Shown here: positions 1 to 6,222 of the stretch, one piece after another
Layout: each line of letters begins with the position of its first letter
Position numbering within the stretch: position 1 is the stretch's first letter
Source: Deltaproteobacteria bacterium RIFOXYA12_FULL_61_11
GTDB taxonomy: Bacteria; Bdellovibrionota_F; JAHFAK01; YA12-FULL-61-11
Direction of reading: 5' to 3'
Assembly: GCA_001799195.1 (NCBI GenBank)
Contig: MGSU01000258.1
Coordinates: 1-6,516 of the forward strand
DNA length: 6,516 bases
Program-made: the position numbers and the translations under genes
The notes under the pieces: generated by a model
Database searches by the model: none
The model's input: the letters and a program-made list of their open reading frames with translations, nothing else
What the model was told of the DNA's origin: nothing

Positions 1-746
1 GACCAGGTCGGGACGATACCCATGGCCTGCATGCAGATTGCGGTGAAGACCGCCAAGTTGAGCCAGAACAAAAAGGTATAGAGGATGACCCCGATAAAAC
101 GACCTCGGCGCGCCAGGATCTTCACCCCGACCAGCAGCCCCTCTCCGGTACGCTCGGTGGTCGCGGCTAGGCGGGTGGGCAGGTAGTGCGCCAGGCGGTG
201 CAAGATCGCGAGGGAGGTTTCGCCAAAGGCCGCGAAGAGCACGAACAAGATCAGCACCGCGCCGAAACCGCCCAGGGCAAGGTAACCGAACCCGGTCAGG
301 GAGAGGGTGGTGCCCGGGATGCTCTCGATGGTCATGTCGCCGAAGGCCAGGGTGAGGAAGAAGAACAAGGCCAGGACGAGGCCGTCGAGCACGCGTTCCA
401 TCATGCACGAAACGAAGACGGTGAAGGGGTTGGCGCCTTGACGGCGCTGCATGGCGAAGGGTCTGAAGAATTCGCCGATGCGGAAGGGGATGACCATGAC
501 GCAGAAGACCGACGCGGTGTTCAGGGTCAGGCTCTCGCGGAAGCTCATCGGGCTGTAATCAGCGACGAGGAGGTTCCAGCGCAGAGCCTTGAAGGGATAG
601 TGCAACAGAAAGACGAGCAGAGCCAGGAACATCCAGAGGGGATCGGCCTCGAACAGGTGGTTCAGCAGGGTCGAACAGTCGATGTCGCGAAGGGCATAGT
701 AAAGGGCGCCGATGGTGACGAGCAGGCCGAGGAGCAAGCGGAGCAT
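1..746 (-). CDS. Lysylphosphatidylglycerol-synthase-TM / UPF0104 flippase-like membrane protein, 3'-truncated by window edge
   Basis: The reading frame opens with ATG at 746-744 and stays open for 248 codons to the left edge, so the C-terminus is missing. Family members usually have about 300-350 residues. An RBS-like GGGAGAG sits 8 bases before the ATG. The protein is very hydrophobic, with membrane segments near residues 3-19, 37-55, 72-88, 120-136, 152-173 and 217-240. Two features recall the family (PF03706, the domain also found at the N-terminus of MprF): PFRIGEFFRPF at 87-97, matching its P.R.GE signature, and MERVLDG at 116-122, matching its ER..D signature. Stand-alone members are inner-membrane proteins thought to move or help modify lipids or lipid-linked sugars, and most have no proven substrate. 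Family assignment is firm from the motifs; the role here is inference. A separate promoter candidate lies upstream at 795-822, so the gene need not share a transcript with the lipoprotein gene before it. Confidence 0.85.
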   Translation of the reverse strand, partial: MLRLLLGLLVTIGALYYALRDIDCSTLLNHLFEADPLWMFLALLVFLLHYPFKALRWNLLVADYSPMSFRESLTLNTASVFCVMVIPFRIGEFFRPFAMQRRQGANPFTVFVSCMMERVLDGLVLALFFFLTLAFGDMTIESIPGTTLSLTGFGYLALGGFGAVLILFVLFAAFGETSLAILHRLAHYLPTRLAATTERTGEGLLVGVKILARRGRFIGVILYTFLFWLNLAVFTAICMQAMGIVPTW

Positions 747-794
747 GGTGAGGACTCTCCCTGGCGTTGACCGGGTCGAAGCGCCGAAGGGGGG

Positions 795-822
795 ATTGTA
801 ACCTTCGAGGTTGGAAATGCAA
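795..822 (-). promoter_or_regulatory. Candidate sigma70-type promoter for the flippase-like gene, with a dyad in its spacer
   Basis: Read on the minus strand, TTGCAT (822-817) is followed after 16 bases by TACAAT (800-795), which matches 5 of 6 bases of the -10 consensus. The predicted leader would be about 40 bases, leaving room for the GGGAGAG ribosome-binding site at 755-761. The spacer contains the dyad AACCT-TCG-AGGTT (800-812), whose last base overlaps the -10 box. It could be a small operator or may be chance. The -35 match is weak (TTG only). Confidence 0.4.
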
Positions 823-857
823 CGAGGATGTGGGAAATCCCCTTTGCCTGATTCCTC

Positions 858-2183
858 TTACTCGCGGCGACGGCAGGGTACGAAGGGGTGCGCTGCTGCC
901 ACGTCTTTCAAGGTTTTCATTCCGCCATGAATATCCGGGAAATTGTACTCGGTGTCGATGCGCCAAGAGATGAACGCGCAAATAGTTGGCTGGGATAGGA
1001 TGACCGTACCGTACTCCATCACCTCTTCGTTCGTCATCGCATAGGTATCATCAGAATACCCAGGAATACCGCTTCGGCCGTCCCCCCCATCGAGGACATT
1101 CATTCCCGCGACCAGGGCAAGGTTGAGCTGTTTGGCCAAGTCAACCTGCTTCTTGATCCACTCCCCGACATCTCCTCGGTATGAGGCGTACTGCGCCCAT
1201 GCAATGTCAAGATATTGAAAAGAAAAACCGTTAAAATTATCAGGCCTTGCACGGGCGGCCGTGGGCATGGTGGGCCAGATCGCCTTGACGTAGGCACCCA
1301 TGTCGTCGATTTGCTGTGGAGTTATCGGTTCGGCCCAACCGGATTTGATATCGTCGATCATGACCAAGCCAAGCAGGGTCCCGTCCTCGAGGTAGGGCTC
1401 GAAGTCGAGGTCGCTATAGGGGTCGATCACGTATTGTTTCCAGAGATCAAAGCTAAAGGTTCCATCCGGATTTTTAGCCCGGGAATAGCTCTGCATGGGG
1501 TTGAGAAACATGTGGCCGCCCAGGGCTTTATATCCATCGAGCTGTTCGATGGCCGAAGAGGGTTCGCGATAGTTGATGTACGGTATGGCCGCGTTGTAGA
1601 CCGACGGAAAGTCGGCGTTTTGGTACTCGTTCACTTCCATATCCCACAAGCCGAAAGGAAAGGTCCCACCGGTCGGCTCGGATTGACAAGGCCCACAGTC
1701 CGCTGGGCAGGTCGTACAACTCTCGCCGAGTTCCTGTTCGCACATGTGGTTATAACAGGTATCGGATGTTGGATCGGTGTTGGAATGGTCGGGGGCATCA
1801 TTCGACTGATCCTGGTACGTCATGCTGCCGTTGCCCACATCATGGGACTGATCAGCACTCACAGCGGACGGATCCTCGATCGTCGGCACCGATAGGTCGT
1901 CTACCCCCTCTGTGATCGTAGGCGTTGAGGGTCCCTGCGCTTCACTTGGTTGAGAGGTCACAGCATCCGTGTTGCGAGAGTCACCACTCTGGCATGAAGA
2001 CGAACAATCCTGCGGACAGGTGGTGCAGGTTTCGGCATTGTCACAAGTGCCATCGCCGCAGGACGGGATAAGGGTCTCGCTGGTGGATTCGGGGATACAG
2101 GCCACCACAAGGATGCTCAGCACGCCGAGCAACATTGTGGATGACCTCCGTAGGGTTGTAGCGAAAGGAAAAAGACGATACAT
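858..2183 (-). CDS. Lipoprotein with two Cys-rich modules and a glycosidase-like TIM-barrel domain
   Basis: 441 residues. I chose the ATG at 2183 because AGAGG lies 7 bases upstream. It also gives a compact lipoprotein signal: MYRLFPF, basic RR at residues 12-13, a hydrophobic core, then LVVAC with the lipidated Cys at 29. Module 1 (residues 42-64) has Cys spacing C-x4-C-x5-C-x2-C-x3-C-x3-C, and module 2 (143-166) has C-x4-C-x7-C-x2-C-x3-C-x2-C. A Ser/Thr/Asp/Gln-rich linker separates them. Residues about 174-441 alternate strand-like and helical stretches as a (beta/alpha)8 barrel would, with acidic or polar groups at probable strand ends: GLWDMEVNEY (178-187), MIDDI (275-279), ARARPDN (310-316), YLDIAWAQY (324-332), GMNVLDGG (360-367), FISWRID (404-410). 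This resembles hypothetical glycoside-hydrolase-superfamily proteins, but I cannot name a GH family or substrate. The barrel and its enzymatic role are inference; lipoprotein export is strongly supported. The stop is TAA at 860-858. Confidence 0.85.
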   Translation of the reverse strand: MYRLFPFATTLRRSSTMLLGVLSILVVACIPESTSETLIPSCGDGTCDNAETCTTCPQDCSSSCQSGDSRNTDAVTSQPSEAQGPSTPTITEGVDDLSVPTIEDPSAVSADQSHDVGNGSMTYQDQSNDAPDHSNTDPTSDTCYNHMCEQELGESCTTCPADCGPCQSEPTGGTFPFGLWDMEVNEYQNADFPSVYNAAIPYINYREPSSAIEQLDGYKALGGHMFLNPMQSYSRAKNPDGTFSFDLWKQYVIDPYSDLDFEPYLEDGTLLGLVMIDDIKSGWAEPITPQQIDDMGAYVKAIWPTMPTAARARPDNFNGFSFQYLDIAWAQYASYRGDVGEWIKKQVDLAKQLNLALVAGMNVLDGGDGRSGIPGYSDDTYAMTNEEVMEYGTVILSQPTICAFISWRIDTEYNFPDIHGGMKTLKDVAAAHPFVPCRRRE

Positions 2184-2190
2184 AGGAGTG

Positions 2191-2196
2191 CCTCTC
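2191..2196 (-). promoter_or_regulatory. Ribosome-binding site deciding the start at 2183
   Basis: GAGAGG on the minus strand, 7 bases before the ATG at 2183. The alternative in-frame ATG at 2198 has only AGGA 2 bases before it, which is too close. Longer in-frame starts up to 2270 would put a Trp-rich, non-signal-like stretch before the lipoprotein signal. Confidence 0.6.
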
Positions 2197-2221
2197 ATTA
2201 TCCTGCCTTTGCGCGAGGTCA

Positions 2222-2255
2222 ATCCAAAGGCAATCATCCAAACCCATCCAAACCC
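2222..2255 (-). repeat. 10-bp tandem repeat (GGGTTTGGAT x2) plus a partial third copy
   Basis: Plus-strand atccaaaccc occurs at 2236-2245 and again, perfectly, at 2246-2255. A shorter copy, atccaaa, lies at 2222-2228. On the minus strand this is GGGTTTGGAT repeated with a one-helical-turn period, about 52-72 bases upstream of the lipoprotein start at 2183. That is the right place and spacing for an activator or repressor binding on one face of the helix. It is short enough to be chance. Confidence 0.45.
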
Positions 2256-2400
2256 GGACTCGGTTTGCACACCCCGCTTTCCTGACTATCCTCTTGATAC
2301 TGGCAAGGGTAGCATTGGGTGGCGCCATCGGCAAGTTGAGGGCGAACGACTATTTTCCTTGCATGATAGCGGAACCAGGAAACCCGCGTGGAGGATACAC

Positions 2401-2438
2401 TGTCGCTCGCTCGACATCAATGTCACCATGGCTGGTGA
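2401..2438. repeat. Cluster of three small inverted repeats
   Basis: Reading the plus strand: TGTCG-N6-CGACA (2401-2405 and 2412-2416), GACAT-CA-ATGTC (2413-2417 and 2420-2424), and TCACCA-TGGC-TGGTGA (2423-2428 and 2433-2438, 6-bp perfect stem, 4-base loop). The first two share CGACAT sequence, so they cannot both form hairpins at once. The third could fold downstream of the stop at 2522 but has no T-run. It may be operator sequence or a weak transcript-end structure; function is unknown. Confidence 0.4.
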
Positions 2439-2521
2439 GAGACAAGTCGGTGCTGTGGCGGCGCTTTTGCCTCTGCTTGACATTCCTTCCCGTTTACCGA
2501 AAAGATGTTGTTTCTTCGACA

Positions 2522-4957
2522 TTATTGACTCGGTGCGTTCTTCTGCACAACGTCGCCATGAGCATCAAGTTGATAGAGTAGGCTATCGCTTTCGCCGGAA
2601 GCACCGCTCGAGGTCGTACCGAGGAGAAGTAAACCACCCGACTGCCATGGAACGACCGCGAAGGCCTTTTCATTGCCTTCGCTACCGTAGGTTTTGTGCC
2701 AGACGTTTTCGCGCTTGCCATCGGAAACGAGGAGAAAGATATCGGAACCAACCGGTTCGTATTTCTCGGTTGTCCCGAGAACCACCACGCCGCCGTCGGT
2801 CAAGGGAAAAAGGTCGACCGCAGAAGCAAATCTCTCACAATTGTACTCATCATTCCAGGTAAGATCGCCGGAAGAGTCGAAACGCGCCAGTTCGAGCCAA
2901 GATTGGCTTGACTCGGGATCGCTTGAGTTCAATTGTATCAAGATGTAATAACCGTCAATGCTGCTTGCCGAGAGTGTTGTGACCACCCGATCACACTCGA
3001 TCAAAGGGGCTTCTGTAGGCATCTCCTCATCAAACACTACGTAATCATCTTCACCAGTGACCGTGATGCTGTCATCGGTGCCGAGGAGATAGTCCTGAAT
3101 AACAAATTCCGTTCTGTTGCACGGTTCCGGCCAGACGAGTCCACCGAAGTCCTTCCCTCGTATGACGATACCGTCGAAAGTGCCGAAGAGATATTGAAAG
3201 AAACTATAGTGCGACATACTGAACGAATGTTCAGGCAGAGCAAGCAAGCTAATGGCTTTCTTCCAGGAGGTTCGCGCCAGACTCGTGTTCCATTGTAGAT
3301 CACCACTGGAGGAAAACCGAGCAAGGACAAGATGATAGTCGTCTGTGTTCTCAGATTGTAGGAAGTACAATACGGTATAATCACCGTTCGGCGAAGGAAT
3401 GAGTATGCTGGACGTGCCAGGAGATTTTTTACCGACGGGCATCATCCACATCGTGTCCCCGGAGGTATCGAGACGTATCATCCACAGATCGTGGTTATCT
3501 GTGCTGTAATTCCCGGTCCTTTCTCCGAGTAAAATCAATCCTCCATCAGCGGTCAGTATGGCTCTTTCAATCCGGTCGAGAACCTGTTCAACATGTTCCT
3601 TTTTCCATAACACCTTCCCCAAACGATCCGTTTTCATGATCCAGAAGCGAGAATCAGGTGTCGCGGTTCCAGGTCGACTACCCAAAATGGCAAACCCTTG
3701 ATCATCTGTTAGCGGGATCAAATGAAAGTACTCGCCGCTCTCGTCAGTGCTGAGCAGGCGATTCTCGACCATCTTCAAGCTCGAATCGAAGAGAGCTAAC
3801 CGAAGCGCGAAGGTAGCCTCCTTCGCGTTGACTTCCTTGAATAATAACGCCACGCCGTTGTTGTTAGTATGTTGAACTGTTAATGGCATATTGTGATTGG
3901 AGCCGCTCAGTACCTTTGCCTGCTCAAAAGGTGAAGGACCGTGCGCAAAGGGTCGATACTGGTTTTTTTCCTGTTCCATGTGTGTGGTATTTGAAAACAA
4001 TCTTTTCAGAGAATTGGTACAAAGGCGACTTTCAATGGCACGTACCTTATCGGTCGTTCGAGAGAGATACTCACCGGAACAGACATGGTAGGGATCTTCA
4101 GGTTCCTGGTAGTGCTCGGGTTTATCGACTGTGGCCAGCCATTCTTGATACGCAGGTGGTGGACAATCGGTAGCATAGGTGAAGTATCTGCCGTCTTCCC
4201 GTCGCACTGTACGGGTGTCCTGCCCGCAATCTTTGCGAGCCATACAACCAACCATTTCAAAGGTTGAACAGAAATCGCTCTCCACCATGACAGCGTCATT
4301 TTTTGTCACGGCAGGCCGCAACAGGACGCTGACCGGTTGGCACCAAGGCTCAAGGTAACAGTCTGCGATAGTTAGCGTTGAACACACATCACCGGACACC
4401 TCATGCTCGTTTTCGTCATTGCTACTCTGGACATCCATTGGGCAGAGATACGGTGTTGTCGCGGCATCAATAGGTGCGCCATCGTTTGAAGGAAAGAGTA
4501 CCTCATAGCCATAATAAGTATAAGGAAATAGCGCCACATAGCCATAATATGGTATTGGAAACGGAAAATCCCATGGGAGTAAACATAGCGCAAAAAGGTT
4601 GTTGACACCCAGCTCTTTTGGTCCGTTTTGCAAATATGAACAAGGAGACTGAGGGGGGGAATTCCAACATGTATAATTGGAATCATTGTAGATAACCCCA
4701 GGTTGACCCTCTGGAATGCACTGGCAGTTGGTACAATGGAATACTTCGTCCACTCTTTGTAACTTGTCTACACAGTGGTTCGAAAAATCGAACCGATAAC
4801 CGGTGATGGTTTCCGAGGTCCAATACCCTTCTTCTCTGTAGGGTTCTTCGGAACATCCCGCGAGGAAGATGCTCACAACAAGGAGGATGATTTGATCCAC
4901 TCGACGAGGGCTGGGCATTGTCTGATGGGTTTTAATAAATTCTTTCCTGCCGGGCAT
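2522..4957 (-). CDS. Large Cys-rich lipoprotein with C-terminal beta-propeller-like repeats
   Basis: 811 residues, unrecognised family. The start at 4957 is supported by AAGGGA 7 bases upstream and by the promoter at 4986-5014, which would overlap longer versions. Signal: charged N-region, PRR at 17-19, hydrophobic core, lipobox LAGC with Cys 35. Residues about 36-320 are Cys-rich, including two matching C-x7-C-x5-C modules (192-206 and 230-244) and the aromatic 11-residue repeat at 133-154. From about 360 to the end come repeated blades of the type 'LT.DGG..LLG......D.WL...D.SGD..W', e.g. ILTADGGLILLGERTG (467-482), DLWMIRLDTSGDTMW (490-504), LFPLTDGGVVVLGTT (716-730) and KTYGSEGNEKAFAVV (755-769). 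Such repeats form beta-propellers in secreted proteins. This points to a lipid-anchored surface protein with binding rather than obvious catalytic function. Base composition is visibly more AT-rich than in the flanking genes. The stop is TAA at 2524-2522. Confidence 0.85.
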   Translation of the reverse strand: MPGRKEFIKTHQTMPSPRRVDQIILLVVSIFLAGCSEEPYREEGYWTSETITGYRFDFSNHCVDKLQRVDEVFHCTNCQCIPEGQPGVIYNDSNYTCWNSPPQSPCSYLQNGPKELGVNNLFALCLLPWDFPFPIPYYGYVALFPYTYYGYEVLFPSNDGAPIDAATTPYLCPMDVQSSNDENEHEVSGDVCSTLTIADCYLEPWCQPVSVLLRPAVTKNDAVMVESDFCSTFEMVGCMARKDCGQDTRTVRREDGRYFTYATDCPPPAYQEWLATVDKPEHYQEPEDPYHVCSGEYLSRTTDKVRAIESRLCTNSLKRLFSNTTHMEQEKNQYRPFAHGPSPFEQAKVLSGSNHNMPLTVQHTNNNGVALLFKEVNAKEATFALRLALFDSSLKMVENRLLSTDESGEYFHLIPLTDDQGFAILGSRPGTATPDSRFWIMKTDRLGKVLWKKEHVEQVLDRIERAILTADGGLILLGERTGNYSTDNHDLWMIRLDTSGDTMWMMPVGKKSPGTSSILIPSPNGDYTVLYFLQSENTDDYHLVLARFSSSGDLQWNTSLARTSWKKAISLLALPEHSFSMSHYSFFQYLFGTFDGIVIRGKDFGGLVWPEPCNRTEFVIQDYLLGTDDSITVTGEDDYVVFDEEMPTEAPLIECDRVVTTLSASSIDGYYILIQLNSSDPESSQSWLELARFDSSGDLTWNDEYNCERFASAVDLFPLTDGGVVVLGTTEKYEPVGSDIFLLVSDGKRENVWHKTYGSEGNEKAFAVVPWQSGGLLLLGTTSSGASGESDSLLYQLDAHGDVVQKNAPSQ
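4491..4556 (-). repeat. 33-bp tandem duplication encoding an 11-residue aromatic repeat
   Basis: Two adjacent 33-base units (4491-4523 and 4524-4556) agree at 23 of 33 positions, including the 13-base run catagccataata. They encode FPIPYYGYVAL then FPYTYYGYEVL, and a third unit appears to begin with FPSN. Because 33 is a multiple of three, the duplication keeps the frame. It sits between the N-terminal Cys cluster and the paired C-x7-C-x5-C modules of the large lipoprotein. The stretch is unusually AT-rich (22 of 60 bases are G/C in 4501-4560). Confidence 0.8.
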
Positions 4958-4964
4958 GGAAGGA

Positions 4965-4970
4965 TCCCTT
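4965..4970 (-). promoter_or_regulatory. Ribosome-binding site deciding the start at 4957
   Basis: AAGGGA on the minus strand, 7 bases before the ATG at 4957. The next in-frame ATG at 4918, immediately before the hydrophobic signal core, has no purine-rich site at a usable distance. The upstream ATGs at 4987 and 5014 also lack one and fall inside the predicted promoter. Confidence 0.65.
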
Positions 4971-4985
4971 GTGGTTAGTTTCTCC

Positions 4986-5014
4986 ATTGTCGAGTTGGGG
5001 ATCCAATGAGTCAA
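4986..5014 (-). promoter_or_regulatory. Sigma70-type promoter for the large lipoprotein gene
   Basis: On the minus strand TTGACT (5014-5009, 5 of 6 consensus) is followed by exactly 17 bases and then GACAAT (4991-4986, 4 of 6 consensus). The start of transcription would fall near 4979, giving a leader of about 22 bases that contains the AAGGGA site. Immediately upstream is a TTGATTGATTGA run, so alternative -35 registers exist. This is the best promoter in the window. Confidence 0.6.
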
Positions 5015-5104
5015 TCAATCAACCCATCATCAACTTACCCTGTAGGACTTCGATTCTTCCGGCCGGCGCCGGGACCTCTGCCTCCTGCATCGAGCCCCGT
5101 CGCT

Positions 5105-5165
5105 CCGGCATCCGGCCGGCTCAGGCGCCGCGACGTCCATTCGGCTGACATGTCCTCGGCGGCGC
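5105..5165. repeat. GC-rich inverted repeats after the two-TM protein gene
   Basis: Two hairpin-capable elements lie in the gap downstream of the stop at 5178: GCGCCGC / GCGGCGC (5125-5131 and 5159-5165, 27-base loop) and CCGGC-N5-GCCGG (5105-5109 and 5115-5119). Neither is followed by a T-run on the minus strand, so they are not classic intrinsic terminators. They could still stabilise the 3' end of the transcript. In such GC-rich sequence, chance pairing is likely. Confidence 0.3.
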
Positions 5166-5177
5166 GTCGAAAGACGG

Positions 5178-6191
5178 TTAACCCTGGTCCGGACTCTGGA
5201 TGGCAATCTCGTCGAGCTTGTAAGGGAAGAGACCCAGACGCTTGCCCACGATCGTGAAGACCATGCCGCGCTGCGGGTCGAAGACCGGCACGATACGGTA
5301 GGTGGGGGAGCGCTCGAAGCGCAGTTCCTTGACGTAGAAGACGAGTTTACCACGGTCGAGGAACTTGAAGGAGATGTCCGACACCGGCCCGTAGGTTTCA
5401 AAGAGGCGAGGGTCCTGTGCGAGGAAGCGGTTGAAGAGTTCCAGGAAGGTGGACTCGAGCAGGGCGACATTACCAGCAGCTTGACTGTACGAACGGCTGC
5501 CCTGCTGTTCGATGGCGTTGGCAATAGCCCGTGGGGCGAACGTTACGAGTGGGACCAGGCTGTAGACTGCCAACCTCGAAATGAGGTCGAGGTTTTGGTT
5601 GAGGAAGGCGATGATCTGGTCACCGCCTACGAAACCAGCGCTGCCGGCAACGACTAGCATCATGGCCAGGGGTATGCCGAACATGATCCCCGCGGCGACC
5701 GTGCCGAGCTTGAGTTGTCTACCGTTGCTTCTCAACAAGGCGTGGTCGCGCTCCAATACCCTCTCGAGGTCTTTGCGTTGTGCCGTGGTGAGGACCTTGG
5801 CTAGCGCCGCCTCTACTTGGGCCTCATCGAGGAGTTCGGGGAAATAGCCGCCGCTCTTGAGGCAGGTCTCGAAGGCGTCAGCATTGAGACCTACGCGACT
5901 CTCGGCCGCTAGGTCCATACAAGCAGGGACCTCAATGCGCTGTACCGATGAGCAGCGTTCTGCGACCTCGGCGAGGTCGAGTTCATCCAGGTGACCTGCC
6001 GCGATACTGAAACAGGACAGAGCGGGCAAGCTGCGAATCGCGGAGCAGATGGACGGTTCTGCAGGGACGTCGTGGCGTTTCACTATTTCGGCGCAGTCGG
6101 CAGAGATGCTGGCCAGGACATTGGCTCGTGCTCCGGGGACGCTGAAGAGTGCGACGCAGATCGAAAGGAGGACGAGGACGTTCGTGTTCAT
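5178..6191 (-). CDS. Secreted Cys-rich protein with two membrane segments, unknown family
   Basis: 337 residues, family not recognised. The start at 6191 has GGGGAGA 7 bases upstream. A classical signal peptide (MNTNVLVLLS..., hydrophobic to about 18) ends in GARA, so cleavage after Ala 23 is likely. The next region carries six cysteines (33, 49, 60, 80, 91, 110) in a predicted helical setting, suited to three disulfides outside the cytoplasm. A charged helical stretch (about 122-160) leads to two hydrophobic segments, about 163-188 and 203-222, which may form a membrane hairpin. The C-terminal part (about 235-337) is strand-rich. Its stretch VKELRFER...PTY...RGMVF (287-312) resembles the end of the gene just upstream (VKRLEFER...PAY...KGLVI), so the two are probably tandem paralogues. 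Stop is TAA at 5180-5178. Topology and envelope location are inferred; a function cannot be given. Confidence 0.85.
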   Translation of the reverse strand: MNTNVLVLLSICVALFSVPGARANVLASISADCAEIVKRHDVPAEPSICSAIRSLPALSCFSIAAGHLDELDLAEVAERCSSVQRIEVPACMDLAAESRVGLNADAFETCLKSGGYFPELLDEAQVEAALAKVLTTAQRKDLERVLERDHALLRSNGRQLKLGTVAAGIMFGIPLAMMLVVAGSAGFVGGDQIIAFLNQNLDLISRLAVYSLVPLVTFAPRAIANAIEQQGSRSYSQAAGNVALLESTFLELFNRFLAQDPRLFETYGPVSDISFKFLDRGKLVFYVKELRFERSPTYRIVPVFDPQRGMVFTIVGKRLGLFPYKLDEIAIQSPDQG

Positions 6192-6222
6192 AACCCATTC
6201 TCCCCGAAAGACCTATTCACCT

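Larger units (their letters stand above)
2184..2521. other. 338-base intergenic gap between the two lipoprotein genes
   Basis: No convincing gene on either strand. A 78-codon minus-strand frame begins with an ATG overlapping the upstream TAA (2524-2520), but it has no ribosome-binding site and its sequence is low-quality Ser/Arg/Pro-rich. A plus-strand frame from a TTG at 2294 also lacks a ribosome-binding site. Structured elements are the dyads at 2401-2438 and the 10-bp tandem repeat at 2236-2255, described separately. I see no hairpin followed by a T-run, so no clear intrinsic terminator, and no well-spaced promoter that leaves room for the ribosome-binding site at 2191-2196. Confidence 0.6.

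Noticed and set aside
186-770. Long plus-strand frame rich in Glu, Gln, His and Asp
   Set aside because: It is antisense to the flippase-like gene, whose minus-strand translation has family motifs, membrane segments and a ribosome-binding site. The Glu/Gln/His composition is the usual mirror of hydrophobic codons.
747-857. Intrinsic terminator after the barrel lipoprotein
   Set aside because: The only compact hairpin (800-812) has a 5-bp stem and no T-run on the minus strand; it fits better as a spacer dyad.
1215-1895. 226-codon plus-strand frame
   Set aside because: Antisense to the barrel lipoprotein, which has the lipobox and Cys modules; no ribosome-binding site and no coherent domain.
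2198-2225. TTGACC-16-TAATGA promoter-like pair before the lipoprotein at 2183
   Set aside because: The boxes are good, but the -10 ends only about 11 bases before the chosen ATG. Transcription would begin at or after the ribosome-binding site. Plausible only if the mRNA is nearly leaderless.
2286-2522. 78-codon minus-strand frame with a TAATG overlap to the large lipoprotein stop
   Set aside because: The overlap looks like coupling, but there is no purine-rich site upstream of the ATG and the product is Ser/Arg/Pro-rich without domain or signal features.
1969-2862. 297-codon plus-strand frame crossing the gap between the lipoprotein genes
   Set aside because: It overlaps both well-supported genes, becomes Arg-rich and low-complexity at its C-terminus, and has no family resemblance. 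The gap-crossing portion alone is not convincing.
5030-5524. 164-codon Ser/Thr/Arg-rich minus-strand frame overlapping the two-TM protein gene
   Set aside because: Out-of-frame shadow of the 3' end of the 5178-6191 gene; Ser/Arg-rich composition is typical of a frame-shifted GC-rich gene.
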